The notes beneath the pieces were generated by a model. The model had not been told where the DNA came from. It saw nothing but the letters and a program-made list of their open reading frames with translations, and made no database searches. The translations under genes and the position numbers were made by a program. Below are positions 23,640-35,962 of a stretch of DNA of 64,000 nucleotides, piece by piece. The stretch lies in NCBI GenBank assembly GCA_949126835.1, contig OX421499.1:29302490-29366489 (forward strand), in the 5' to 3' direction. This DNA comes from Anisus vortex (taxonomy: Eukaryota; Mollusca; Gastropoda; Planorbidae). How positions within the stretch are numbered: the first letter of the stretch is position 1; the number at the start of each line of letters is the position of its first letter.

Positions 23640-24940
23640 TTTGAGATGAGGGGGGGGGGGGATGGGGGCGAATGGACACCTCAGCAGTCGTATTTCTCCA
23701 TTTTTGAACGGCTGTCAACTGTTTAGTCAACCGTAGTACTGTCCAATCTTTTTATATTGTCGAACCGACCTCTCCGACGTCCACCATCTACAGTGCCTGA
23801 AGGATTGTTTTGACAGGTTATTATGCCGCAACACATGACCGAACCATGTTAGTTTGCGCCGTGTGATTGTTGCCATAATGGTTTCTTGAGGACCCACAAT
23901 TGAGGATATTCTGTCCCAGACATACTCAATAGTCCCGTGTTCTAAGCTTAGATAGGAGATTCGAAGAACTTTTCTTATGCATTTATTTTCAAACGACTGC
24001 AACATGTTTTTAGTGGCTGCTAGCAGTGTCCAAGACTCATATCCTTACAGAACAATTGTTTTCACAATGGCTCTGTAAAGCCTGAGATTTGTTTGGAGAT
24101 TTGTTTGGAGACGATTCTGGACCAGATTCTGTTTAGCCTAGGCATTGCCGCCATTGCTGACCCTATCCTTGCTCGAATTTCTACCTCACCGCTTCCACTT
24201 ACGGAAAAAATTTCTCCTAGATATTTGAAATTCTTTACTTCTTCTAGTTGTTGTTGGTTATATATATAATATATAATGTTTGAACATCTGGCATCTGTTG
24301 TGTTGATCATTATTTTCCTTATTTTCTGAGCTGATTTTCAATCAGTATGCCCCTGCTCTATCTGCAAGCTTGTCTGTGAGCTCTTGTAGTTGTTGCTCCC
24401 GGCCAACAGGTCTAGGAATTATCATCAGCAAATCTTAAATTGCATAGAGATGGATGTATTGTAATCATCGAGTGTTTCTTGCATGATTTTTTCTAGGAAG
24501 ATATTGAACAAGACTGGCGATAGAATGCAACCTTGCCGGACTCCAATTGATATCTTGAAGAAGTTCCCTATACAACCATTGAGTTGAACTGCACAGCTCG
24601 CCCGATTGTAGAGTCCTTCTCATCACCTGCCATAGTCCCTCGTGCCGTGCCATACACGTTCAAAGGCTTTCTGGAAGTCTTATGAAATTATGATGGATTT
24701 CGCGTTGGTGTTGTAGGTGTTTTTCTATCAGCAAGCGACATTTGAAAATCTGATCAATTGCGCTTCTGCCTGGTTTGAAACCTGCCTGTTCTTCTGTCAG
24801 TAATGCCTCAGTCACAGCTTTACGTCTGTTGAGGATAACTTTTAGCATTACGCTTACTAGGATGATTGATGAGACTGATTGTCCTGTAGTTCTGACATTG
24901 TTTTATATTGGCATGTATAGGTGAAAACTAATACATCTGT
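23640..24940 (-). pseudogene. LINE reverse transcriptase relic
   Basis: Minus-strand non-LTR retrotransposon ORF2 remains, read from 24940 leftwards. Motifs in order: [14 protein letters not shown] fingers (about 24895), EEQAGFKPGRSAIDQIF (about 24800-24750), GVRQGCILSPVLFNIFLEK (about 24545-24490), FKYLGEIFSVSG (about 24235-24200), and a C-terminal RRKLTWFGHVLRHNN (about 23865-23820). Several frameshifts and stops separate these blocks and the palm YADD block is not visible, so the copy is dead and partly deleted. The 5' endonuclease part is absent. Exact clade not settled. Confidence 0.8.
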
Positions 24941-24969
24941 ATGGCGTTTAGTGTCAAAATTATAAAGTG

Positions 24970-25205
24970 TAAAATACAACAGGGATTTTTTTTAAATTAT
25001 ATAGTTTATAATACAACTTAGATTATAAAATAATTATTAGTTTATAAATACAACATAGAATATAAAATAATTATATAGTTTATAATATAACAGATTATTT
25101 TTAAAAAAGTATATAGTTTATAATACAACAAAGATTATAAAAAATCATTTAGTTTATAACACAACAGATTATAAACAAAATTATATAGTTTATAATAAAA
25201 CATAA
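24970..25205. repeat. imperfect AT-rich tandem repeat
   Basis: Several diverged units of roughly 40-45 bp built on ATAGTTTATAATACAACA and GATTATAAAATAA. No coding potential. Confidence 0.7.
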
Positions 25206-25415
25206 ATTAGATTTTTTGTAAAGCAAAATTACCATATCTGAAAAGAAAACAACCTATAAATAACATTCATATCTGTAATAAGTTACATATACGATTGTGA
25301 AGGGCAGTGAAGGCTATGAAAAGTGTTAATGAGTCACGGAGTGGCAGTGCAAACATAACCCGGTCTAAAAAAAAACTTAAGTTGGTTATACTAAACGCTG
25401 GTCTAGAGTCTACAC

Positions 25416-27007
25416 CAGGGGTCTCCAAACTACGGCCCGCAGGCCGCATGCGGCCCGCAAGGCCCTTTCATGCGGCCCGTGGAGTCTAAAGAAAAAAATT
25501 ACGGAATTATACCTGTTTCCTGCATAGTTCAGCAGATCCCGCGAGAAAGCATTGTGTGTGATTTGCAACGAAACTGTGGCTGTGATGAAAGAATACAACT
25601 TGCGCCGTCATCATCAAAGCAAACATCAGGAGAAATATGAATATTTGGAGGGTGAAGTCCATGCAGAAAAATTTGCTAAATTACAAAATCAACTCACATC
25701 TCAGATGACATTGTACAGTAAATCCTAAAATGAAAACAAATCTTTTACTAAGGCCAGTTATAAAGTTGCTTAAGTCCTGGCTAAAAGTGGCAAACCGTTT
25801 ACAGATGGTGAAGTAGTGAAGGAATGTTTGTTGGGGTTGGCTGGGGAACTTTGCCCAGAAAAGTCAAAACAATTTAAAAATGTAGCTTTGGGTGCAAATA
25901 CCATTGTCCGCCGTGTTGTAGATATGGGTGAAAACATTGTGAATCAAATAGCGAAGAATGCAAGCAAGTTTCGCCATTTTTCAATTCAAATGGATGAATC
26001 GCTGGACAGCTGTTCCACCTCTCAAATGCTTGTGTTCACTAGAGATGTGGATGAAGACATGAACATAACACAAGAGCTGGCTTCCCTACACAAATTGTAT
26101 GACACTGTTACCGGAGAGGATATATTCAATGAGTTGAAAAAACATATAATGATTATAGCTTGTTCTGGACTAACCTCAGTTGTCTGACTGTTGATGGAGG
26201 AAAGTTCATGAGTGGCATAAAGAAAGGCTGGGTTGGACAAGTGAAGCAGATGTGTAACGAAAAATGTTACTGCATTGTATTATTCACAAGCAAGCTTTGT
26301 GTACTAAATATATGGACATAAGCAGTGTACTGAATTCTGTGGTGAAGATTGTCAATTTAATAAGGTCACATGGGCTCAGTCATAGACAGTTCAGAGACAT
26401 GTTGAAAGATATAGACACAGAATCGAAAGATTTACCGTATTACACAGCAGTAAGATGGCTAAGTTGTGAGAAAGTTCTAAGCAGAGTATTTAAGTTAAGA
26501 AAGGAAATAGGTGAGTTCCTGGAAAGTAAAGGCAAGCCACAGCCATTACTGTCTGATGAAGAGTGGGTATGGAAATTTGCCTTTGCTACAGATACAACTA
26601 GTCATTAAATTTTCTGAACCTAAAACTACAAGGAGATAAAAATCTAGTTTCTGATCTATACACCCTTCCGATCTAAACTTGTCTTGCTTTTGGAACAAGT
26701 ACATGCCAAAAACTTGACGCACTTTCAGCAGTGCAAGGTATTCATGGCTGAAGCAACAGCTGTGTTCCCCACGTCATTGGCATGCGGGATCATCAAAGAC
26801 CTCCAGCTGCAGTTTCAGGAGCGGTTTTCTGATTTGGATTCAAAGGCAGAAGAGGTGAGACTGTTTCAAAACCCATTTGAAGCAGACGTGGCCAGTTGTC
26901 CAGATGAACTGCAGCTGGAGGTCATTGAGTTACAAGCAAATGGCTTCCTTAGGGATAAGTTCAAAGAAGGACTGATGGGTTTTTACCAAAATTTCCTAAT
27001 ATCCTAA
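25416..27007 (+). pseudogene. hAT transposon relic, GTF2IRD2/SCAND3-like transposase
   Basis: The left terminus CAGGGGTCTCCAAAC (25416-25430) is typical of Charlie-like hATs. The coding remains run: BED-type finger (CVICNETVAV, then H...H, about 25550-25620); a MKECLLGLAGELCPEKSK stretch from 25816; the FSIQMDESLDS core block with candidate catalytic Asp (about 25980-26000); LTVDGGKFMSGIKKG in another frame (about 26180); LLHCIIHKQALCTKY and AVRWLSCEKVLSRVF (26264-26480); and a C-terminal part from 26684. Breaks: frameshift near 25770, frame change near 26185, stop at 26606-26608. The dimerisation domain is cut short at about 27007, where a tandem array begins, so the right terminus is lost. 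Confidence 0.85.
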
Positions 27008-27049
27008 TAGCCCTGCCACCGACGGAACCCTGTCGCCCTGCAAGAGTTT

Positions 27050-28330
27050 TGGGCCTGTAACAACTATAGCTAAAGATATATACAGGGCTTACTGTAACAA
27101 CTATAGCTAAAGGTATATACAGGGCTTACTGTAACAACTATAACTTAAGATATATACAGGGCTTACTGTAACGTCTATAGCTAAAAATATATATACAGGG
27201 CTTACTGTAACAACTATAGCTAAAGATATATACAGGGCTTACTGTAACAACTATAGCTAAAGATATATACAGGGCTTACTGTAACAACTATAGCTAAAGA
27301 TATATACAGGGCTTACTGTAACAACTATAGCTAAAGATATATACAGGGCTTACTGTAACAACTATAGCTAAAGATATATACAGGGCTTACTGAAACAACT
27401 ATAGCTAAAGATATATACAGGGCTTACTGTAACAACTATAGCTAAAGATATATACAGGGCTTACTGTAACAACTATAGCTAAAGATATATACAGGGCTTA
27501 CTGTAACAACTATAACTTAATATATATACAGGGCTTACTGTAACGTCTATAGCTAAAGATATATACAGAGCTTACTGTAACAACTATAGCTAAACATATA
27601 TACAGGGCTTACTGTAACAACTATAACTTAAGATATATACAGAGCTTACTGTAACAACTATAGCTAAAGATATATACAGGGCTTACTGTAACAACTATAA
27701 CTTAAGATATAGGCCTATACAGGGCTTACTGTAACAACTATAACTTAAGATATATACAGGGCTTACTGTAACAACTATAGCTAAAGATATATACAGAGCT
27801 TACTGTAACAACTATAGCTAAAGATATATACAGAGCTTACTGTAACAACTATAGCTAAAGGTATATACAGGGCTTACTGTAACAACTATAACTTAATATA
27901 TATACAGGGCTTACTGTAACGTCTATAGCTAAAGATATATACAGAGCTTACTGTAACAACTATAGCTAAACATATATACAGGGCTTACTGTAACAACTAT
28001 AACTTAAGATATATACAGAGCTTACTGTAACAACTATAGCTAAAGATATATACAGGGCTTACTGTAACAACTATAACTTAAGATATAGGCCTATACAGGG
28101 CTTACTGTAACAACTATAACTTAAGATATATACAGGGCTTACTGTAACAACTATAGCTAAAGATATATACAGAGCTTACTGTAACAACTATAGCTAAAGA
28201 TATATACAGTGCTTACTGTAACAACTGTAGCTTAAGATATATACAGAGCTTACTGTAACAACTATAGCTAAAGATATATACAGGGCTTACTGTAACAACT
28301 ATAGCTAAAGATAAGCTTTTATACAGGGCT
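27050..28330. repeat. 37-bp satellite-like array with a 376-bp higher-order repeat
   Basis: About 34 units of 37 bp (core ACTATAGCTAAAGATATATA, then CAGGGCTTACTGTAACA). Unit variants recur in the same order: the ACTTAATATATA variant at 27511 and 27887, and the AGGCCTATAC insertion at 27711 and 28087, both 376 bp apart. That is ten units including one 6-bp insertion, so a ten-unit block has itself been duplicated. Confidence 0.9.
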
Positions 28331-28362
28331 TAACCATTACAACTATAACTAATGATATAGAC

Positions 28363-29707
28363 CATAGGTTCTCAACCTTTTTCGGCTCATCGCCCCCCTC
28401 CTTCCGCCCATCTGGACTATAGTTTCCGCAATTTTTTTAGCCGACTAAACTTTTTGAGTGATTAATTATCTTTAAAAAAACTGAAAAGGAAACATATTGT
28501 AAGAATTAATGTATCAAAAAATTGCCTTAACAAAATGTTTAAATAAATCAATATTAATACGAATCGTTTGCCTGGTGTGTTGCTAGCAATTTGTCTATTT
28601 TCGTTTCAATTTTGGTTGCAAAAGCCTTAGGTCTAATAATCAGTAATATTTGTTATATTACAAAACATAACTTGTTCGGCATCACTATTGGATCAAATGT
28701 GGAAACATTTTTTAGTTAAAGGGAGATAATTAGCCCGTTTTATTTGAGCTAATATTTCTGTTTTTTTTTCTTTTATAAAAAATAAATGGCTTACAATTTA
28801 TAACTTTGAAATGATCATACTGTGAAAAGTATTTGAAAATTATATAAATATTATATGACTAAAGAATTTATCTGTATATTTTCAAGCATTACAATAACTA
28901 TCCAGTTAGTATAATTACTACGCATCTATACCCAATAAGAATAGTACTAGTACCCTATTCCTGATTTAAAAAACCAGATTGTCGATCCTACCCGAACCGT
29001 TCTCCGTATTATCCTGCCGGTCTCGGGTTGGAATGGATCGCGAACCATGGTTCGAGGTTTGCACGTTGTGTTGAGCAAACCTAGGCCGAACATGGCACTT
29101 TTTTTTCGGTAATCAACATGGCGTAACTTTACTTAAACGATGATGAGACCCTATTTGTTTACGTTTCCAGAGAAGTACGTCAAATGTAGGATCGGCCTTG
29201 ATAAGATTGCAAACCCCGATCTGCGACCTCATAGAAAGGTTAGGGGCTTGTATTCTTACACGTGACTATGGTTTGCAAACTAGATCAGGTTCGACCCGGT
29301 TAAGAAAGGCTTTAAGGACTTATCGGTAAAACTGAGATCAAAATATCATTAATATTAGCATATCTTAGGCGACTGTGAACCAAATACAGGACCAACCGGT
29401 CGCACACTATATTCGCCAAATACTGACCCGAAAAGTCACTGCGATTCCTATTTCTTTTTAATTATATGATAATATGTAGGCATACTGTTGGGGGATATCC
29501 GATATTTAGCAGCACTTGCGGTTACATCACATTTCATCCTCCAAAAACTAATCGATTCAAATAGCTGAGGTGTTAGAATATATCAGGTACGTTTGTACCA
29601 CCCACTTGCCCTTCACCGTCCCCCAATCGCCCCCGGGAATGTCAGCGCCCCCCTAAAGCTTTTCACCGCCCCCCGGGGGGCGATATCGCCCCCGTTGAGA
29701 ACCTATG
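28363..29707. mobile_element. hAT element with CATAGGTTCTCAA ends, copy 2 (1345 bp)
   Basis: Same ends and orientation as 10589-11653. Perfect 8-bp target duplication ATATAGAC at 28355-28362 and 29708-29715. Compared with copy 1 it has about 280 extra bases near 28935-29320, rich in CCGAACC / GGTTCG-like motifs, which may be a further nested insertion. No transposase. Confidence 0.9.
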
Positions 29708-29884
29708 ATATAGACAGTGCTACTGCACAAATTTCGACTGAAACACGCTAGGAAAGAGCGTAAAAAAAATTGTACTAATCAAAACAACGAAACTTAATTT
29801 TACAAAATACAAAATACACAGAAAGGAATCGAGATAAAGAAAAAGAAAACTGCAATGAAAAATCCACACAAATTTATTAATAAA

Positions 29885-30010
29885 TAGGCCTACTGTCGTT
29901 TTTTCAAAAAAAGAATGGGTTGTCTGAACTAGTCTAGCCAGGAAAACCAAGAACTGAACATTATTTAAAATAGACCTACTACTTAGGTATCGAGTTACAG
30001 TCCTAAACTG
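29885..30010 (+). mobile_element. degenerate LINE 3' end
   Basis: Resembles the C-terminal and tail region of the LINE at 62400-62541 (AATGGGTTGTCTGAAC, CCAGGAAAACCAAGAAC, ACATTATTTAAAA). Too decayed for a coding call. Confidence 0.45.
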
Positions 30011-30289
30011 AAACAACGATCGACAAGCGTTGGCCTACGTGGAAAAAAAAATGCACCTTTAAGATAAAATAAATCCTGTTTGGCGTTGCAATTTTTTTTA
30101 AAGATAAGATAAAACTGCCTTTTTGCCATTGCTAGTTGTTGTTTTATTTTATGTTAAAGTTTCATCGGAATGGGGAGAAAAGGTCGGGAGGGGGGGGGGG
30201 GGGGTACTTTATCAGTGTTGTGTTTAAAGTTTGTTTGTATCACAAACATTAGAAACAGATTTACTAGCAGTCACAAGTAGACATGTAAA

Positions 30290-30331
30290 GAAATATATAC
30301 ATATATACATATACATATATATATATATAGG

Positions 30332-30381
<50 letters not shown>
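30290..30381. repeat. (AT)n microsatellite
   Basis: Alternating AT/ACAT tract interrupted once by AGGCCT. The open frame across it (YIYIYI...) is an artefact. Confidence 0.95.
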
Positions 30382-30384
<3 letters not shown>

Positions 30385-30389
30385 GTCTG

Positions 30390-31106
30390 CGACAACATTG
30401 TATTCATGTCTATTTTAAGCTTTCAATGGAGTTAGGGCCCTTATCTAAAAGCGTAAAAAGTAAATGCTAAATTATTGATTTGGCTGCATAAAAGCTAAAG
30501 AAAGGATTGCATATTTCTTCAATCAAAGGTGCGCAGGAGAGAGAAAAGATTCATGGTGTAAAGTAACATACCTAAATGAACTTAATTATTCCGACTTTCC
30601 CAAATGAATTACGGTCGACGTAAGCTTACATTAGCTTGTAGGTACTTAGAAAATAATAAAACACGTTTAGCTAAATTGCCATACAAGGAAAATCAGGGTT
30701 TAACTGTTAAACTTTAAAAAAATAGATTTAATAATAGGCAAATGTTTTTTTTTTAAAACTTATATGCCTATGTGTTGTTTTTTATTCTTTATAATTTCAC
30801 AATCGTTTCAGAAAAAAGAATGCAGCACCGTAATGCCGGTTTCATCAAAATTCTAAATGCATAGACCATAGGCACTGATTTTATCCAATGGGTATTGCGA
30901 TATTATCCCGATTCGTTTCAATGAATATATAATCAATGCGATCCTATTGAGGCCGTTCGGTATACTATCTTGAAGCAACGAGACCATACTATTATGACTT
31001 TGACCAGGAATCAGTTATTTGGGGCAAGTTATATCGTAGTATAACAATTTTCTTCACCCCTCTTTTATTTTTTAATATTTATTATAATATTTCAATAGGC
31101 TTAATC
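30390..31106. other. upstream flank of the glycosyltransferase gene
   Basis: AT-rich sequence without a recognised gene or repeat. It probably includes the 5' UTR and promoter of the gene starting at 31107, but no promoter element can be named with confidence. Confidence 0.4.
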
Positions 31107-34100
31107 ATGCTTGGAGGTCTACGCTGTGTGTTGACAACTTTCTCTTTAACTGTTCGTAATTGTATAAATAAAGGCCAAAAATTAATTCGATTTAAACATG
31201 TTTTATTTCTGGTGGCAATAACGTTTGCTCTATTCAGTATAATCGGATTCATTACTTGTGGTAAGTTTTACATTTTAGTAGACTATTGTATCCATACATA
31301 GCCTATTCATGCCAACTTTAAAACAAAATGGAAATAAATATATTTTTATTTTTGTGAGTATAACATTGACATGCTTGACCATTCTGGAAAAAAAAACTCT
31401 TATAGGAAGCTTATGCAATGACGATCGGATTAACCATTAAAGTAAAATCAGCACGTGCTTAGTGCATCAATGGAATGGCGGGGGTGACACAAACATACAT
31501 TTTATCCAATATTAAATGGAAGTACAAAAAAACTAGTCTACATTGTCTTTCTTTTTTACTGCACGTTTTGGTTTCATCTGGATGGATACAATTGTAATGT
31601 AGGCTATGATTTATTTATATTGTTTATATTTGTCAAAATATAAACATAAAAGGAGAGGTAGGCCTACCTAGAGCCTCCCAATGGCTTTATTCAGCCGTGC
31701 ATGCACTTAACCATAATTTGTTTTGTCTGTTTGATTTTGCTGTGTATTTCCATTCAAAAGTGAACCTTTGTTGATTATTAGAGAGTCGTTAAAAAAAAAA
31801 AAAGTATGACGACCTGTAAGTGTTTTTGTGACTTCCCCTCCAGTAAAACAAAAGCGGCCCGGATTCTAGCCCTGCCGCCGACCAATCCATGTCGGCCTGC
31901 AAGAGTTTTGGACCTGGACGTAATAATCTTCTTTCTAGAAGGTTCCTTTTAGTAAACCTACAAGTCAACATCTGCAACTGAATAGGTTACTGCAAAAGAG
32001 AGTGGTCTGGGCATGCGCTAAATGCGCATCACGGGGTGATGTTTTATATAAATGATCTTTGATTATAATTATCATTATGATTATTATTTTGACTATTTCT
32101 GTGTAGATGCCTACCAAACACCTACGTTTAGTGTCCCAAGAATCAGCAATGATTATGATGACGTTGACATAAACAATCTGCTAGAAACTGGACAGCGGAG
32201 AAACCAGTCAGATGTGGAGTTGGCACAAAATCAAACCTTATCGGCATGCGCGAGGCTGCCCCCTACCTTAGGTAAACAATCGAACATGATTGAGAATAGA
32301 GAGATACACAGATAATGTAATTTTTCTTTGCTGTGAATGCAAAGACTAATTTATAATAATCCGTTTCTTCCCGTGCGGCATCCAGGGCATTGGATTAGGT
32401 TGCAAATACTTACGCCTATCTTCAAGTAAAACCACAATTCAAATTAATGACAAACTCAAATTACGGATAAGCGTGAGACGTAGTCAGACTAGACAAGACT
32501 AGAACCCCGCTTCTTTTCGAGAAATAAGATAAATTGATCAGCTAAATAACTTTGTCAACAATGTAAATATAAATTTTTTTTTAGTCTCGTTCTGAATGTG
32601 AAAAAAAAAATTAGCTTAACTTTTACAACTGAACTTATTTAATTTCATTTCACAACCGTTTCCATTTTAGATTCCCCGCTTCTTTTTTTTCCTTCTACCT
32701 TCTTTTTCTTTTTGGAATAAGCTAGCTTTAGAAAATAAAAACACCCAAAAGTCCAAAGATACTAAATCTTTTGTGAATTCTGTCAAAGAAGTCATGAGCC
32801 TCGCGTCGATTCCCAAATGTCTTTGGTACACACAAATCCTGTAAACAAAAAAATTCTTTTAATGTGAAAGTGTGCGTGAATGGAAAAAAAAGTGTGTTTA
32901 TTTTTCCGTCAAGTCTTTGTGCGGTCTGCAGAGCGGAAAGTCGAAACGTAAAGTTTACGGAAACTGTTGGCCTATTGACAGACAGGGATAAAGGAATTCT
33001 AGCATTTCAATCCATTATATGAAACACGCACACACACACATTCAAAGAATAACTGTGAGGTTTACAACAATAAACATTCACACCTAACAAGTATAAAATA
33101 ATCAAACCTAAAAAGTATAGCACATTCAAACCTAACAAGTAGGCCTATAGCACATTCAAACCTAACAAGTAGGCCAATAGCACATTCAAACCTAACATGT
33201 ATTGCACATTCAAACCTAACATGTATTGCAAATTCAAACCTAACATGAATAGCACCTTCAAACCTAACATGTATAGCACATTCAAACCTAACAAGTATAG
33301 CACATTCAAACCTAACAAGTATAACACATTCAAACCTAACAACTATAGCACATTCAAACCTAACAAGTATAACACATTCAAACCTAACAAATATAGCACA
33401 AACCTAACAAGTATAACACAATCAAACCTAAAAATATAGCACCTTCAAACCTAACAAGTATAACACATTCAAACCTAACAAGTATAGCACATTCAAACCT
33501 AACAAGTATAACACATTCAAACCTAGCAAGTATAGCACAAACTTAACAAGTAGAGCACATTCAAATCTAACAAGTGTAGCACCTTCAAACCTAACAAGTA
33601 TAACACGTTAAAACCTAACAATTATAGCACTTTCAAATCTAACAAGTATGGCACATTCAAAGCTAACAAGTATAGCACATTCAAACCTAACATGTATAGC
33701 ACATTCAAACCTAACATGTATAGCACTATCAAACCTAACATGTATAGCACATTCAAACCTAACAAGTATAGCACATTCAAACCTAACATACATTGCACAT
33801 TCAAACCTAACATGTAAAGCACATTCAAATCTAACAAGTATAGCACCAATAATTGTAAAATATAGGCCTTCATTCACGAAATTTATAAACACCACAAAAA
33901 AGAAAGTAAAAAAAACCCACAGTTATATTAATATATAGAGCATACAATTGTAACTTAGAAATGAAATACAAAATCGAATAAAATGCTTAGCAGAGATACA
34001 TGCACGGGTGCCACTGGAGAAGAAAGATAACGAGTACATGCATTTGTTTTTGCATATAAAATATGAATAGTGTTTTATCCTCATGTCTATCTGAGCAATG

Positions 34101-35915
34101 GAATAGATTGTTGCTGTGTTGTATTCTGAATTAGCATTAAGTATTATTACTACTTTGCTATTTGCCCTATTTTCCTTTAATGTTTCTAGATTTAGTGATT
34201 TAACTTTCGGTGTTACATAAATGGTAATTTGTGAATATTTCCTAGTAGTCTAATGCAGGGGTCGGCAAACTTTTGAAAACAGTGTGCCAAAGAAGGATTT
34301 TTAATTCTTTCAGCGTGCCAAGCGCCTTAACGTTTGCCTTTTATTTTCTTGAAGAAGAGACTTGAATTACCTTTTGAGAGTCTTCCGCGTGCCATTGAAA
34401 ATCGCTCAGCGTGCCAAGACTGGCAGGCGTGCCGTAGGTTGCCGACCCCTAGTCTAATGAATCCTGCAGCTCGTTTCTGGATCTGTCCTAGTTTGTTTTT
34501 TTTAAATGTATTTTAATGTAAACATGGACGAGAGAAAAGTGTGTGTGTAATTTTGTTTTGGCAAATATTCAATTAAATTCTTTACTCCCCAATCTCTTTT
34601 TCTCAGCTGGTCTCCTAGATGTGGACGCAGCTGTGGTATCCTACAACCAGCTTCTTCGTAACTATGAGCACTTGCAGAGGTTCGGCAGATTCAGCCCACG
34701 TGACTGTCAAGCCCATCAGCGATTGGCTATAATAATTCCTTTCCGAAACCGCTGGACACATCTATTTGTGTTTCTGAATAATCTCATTCCTTTCTTGACA
34801 AGGCAGCAGGCGGATGTAACTTTCTTTATTATAGAACAGGTAACTATGGTAGACTTCAACAGCCCGTCTCAACCCCGCCCTTATGCCTGGATGTCCCCAC
34901 CTATAGTCTGGGATTTGTGCTACCGGGCGACATTGAAGGTAGGCATATACGAGCGAGCCAGCATGCTAATGATCCGAGGGAAATTCCGCAGGTGGGGCGT
35001 GTGTAGCGCACGTACTGCGGAGACTTACCCTGTGGACCGCGGCACGCCTATTGGTGGCTAGTCTCGGACAGCAACTTGATCTACCCCTTAACATCATTAG
35101 ACCCTGGAAGTAATGGTTCTGTATTTGATTTGTGTTTGAATCCTGCCTGCTTTTAGACACCTCAGTAGGAAAGTGATTCCCAAAAGTGGTATACTCTTAC
35201 GGTTTCCGCGAGATAATAAGTTATACAATTATTGTCAGCATTTAAAGTTGTTGTCATTATTATTCACGAATTTGGTCAAATTTGCGTTCAGAAAAGCACC
35301 ATAAAATGCTGAAGGTTGAAATAAAAAAAGACATAGAATTTGTTTGTCGATGTGAATCGAAAATCCTTTTCTATTAAAATCATTGCAATATGTCACTATT
35401 CTAAATTTTTTAAAATAAATCTAATATGTTTTTGAATTTTGTAATTATTATCCTTGGATTTGGCTGAAAGAAATTAGTTTTCGAGTTCCACGGGAAGCTC
35501 AGTTATAGAAGTTATGTATTCGGGTTCAAAGGTTAACAATAATAAAAAAAATCCAATGCAAAAAAAAAAACACTAAAAATATGAGTGTAATTTTAAGAGT
35601 TTACGATTTGAAAATGGACTTTATAAAAACCTTGACTTATGTTGTCTTTTAGTCTCCTGGTACCACGTTTAACAGAGGAGCTTTACTTAACATTGGATTC
35701 CTTGAAGCCATGAAATTCGGAAAGTTTGATTGTTTCATCTTCCACGACGTGGACCTGGTTCCATTAAATGACAGAAACCTGTACAGGTGCGGAGACAACC
35801 CAAGACATTTTTCTGTTGCCATCAACAAATTCTCATACAGGTCGGCTATTTTCAATAATTGTACTTAACTTAAAAATTGACTTTTCACAAGATGCTATAT
35901 ATATACATGATAATG

Positions 35916-35962
<47 letters not shown>

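Noticed and set aside
27050..28330. CRISPR-like array
   Set aside because: Units are contiguous direct repeats without unique spacers, and the sequence is eukaryotic. The same applies to the 24-, 27-, 31- and 39-bp arrays.
33145..33938. Repetitive open frames on both strands
   Set aside because: Produced by the 24-bp minisatellite in an intron. No start context, no flanking coding sequence.
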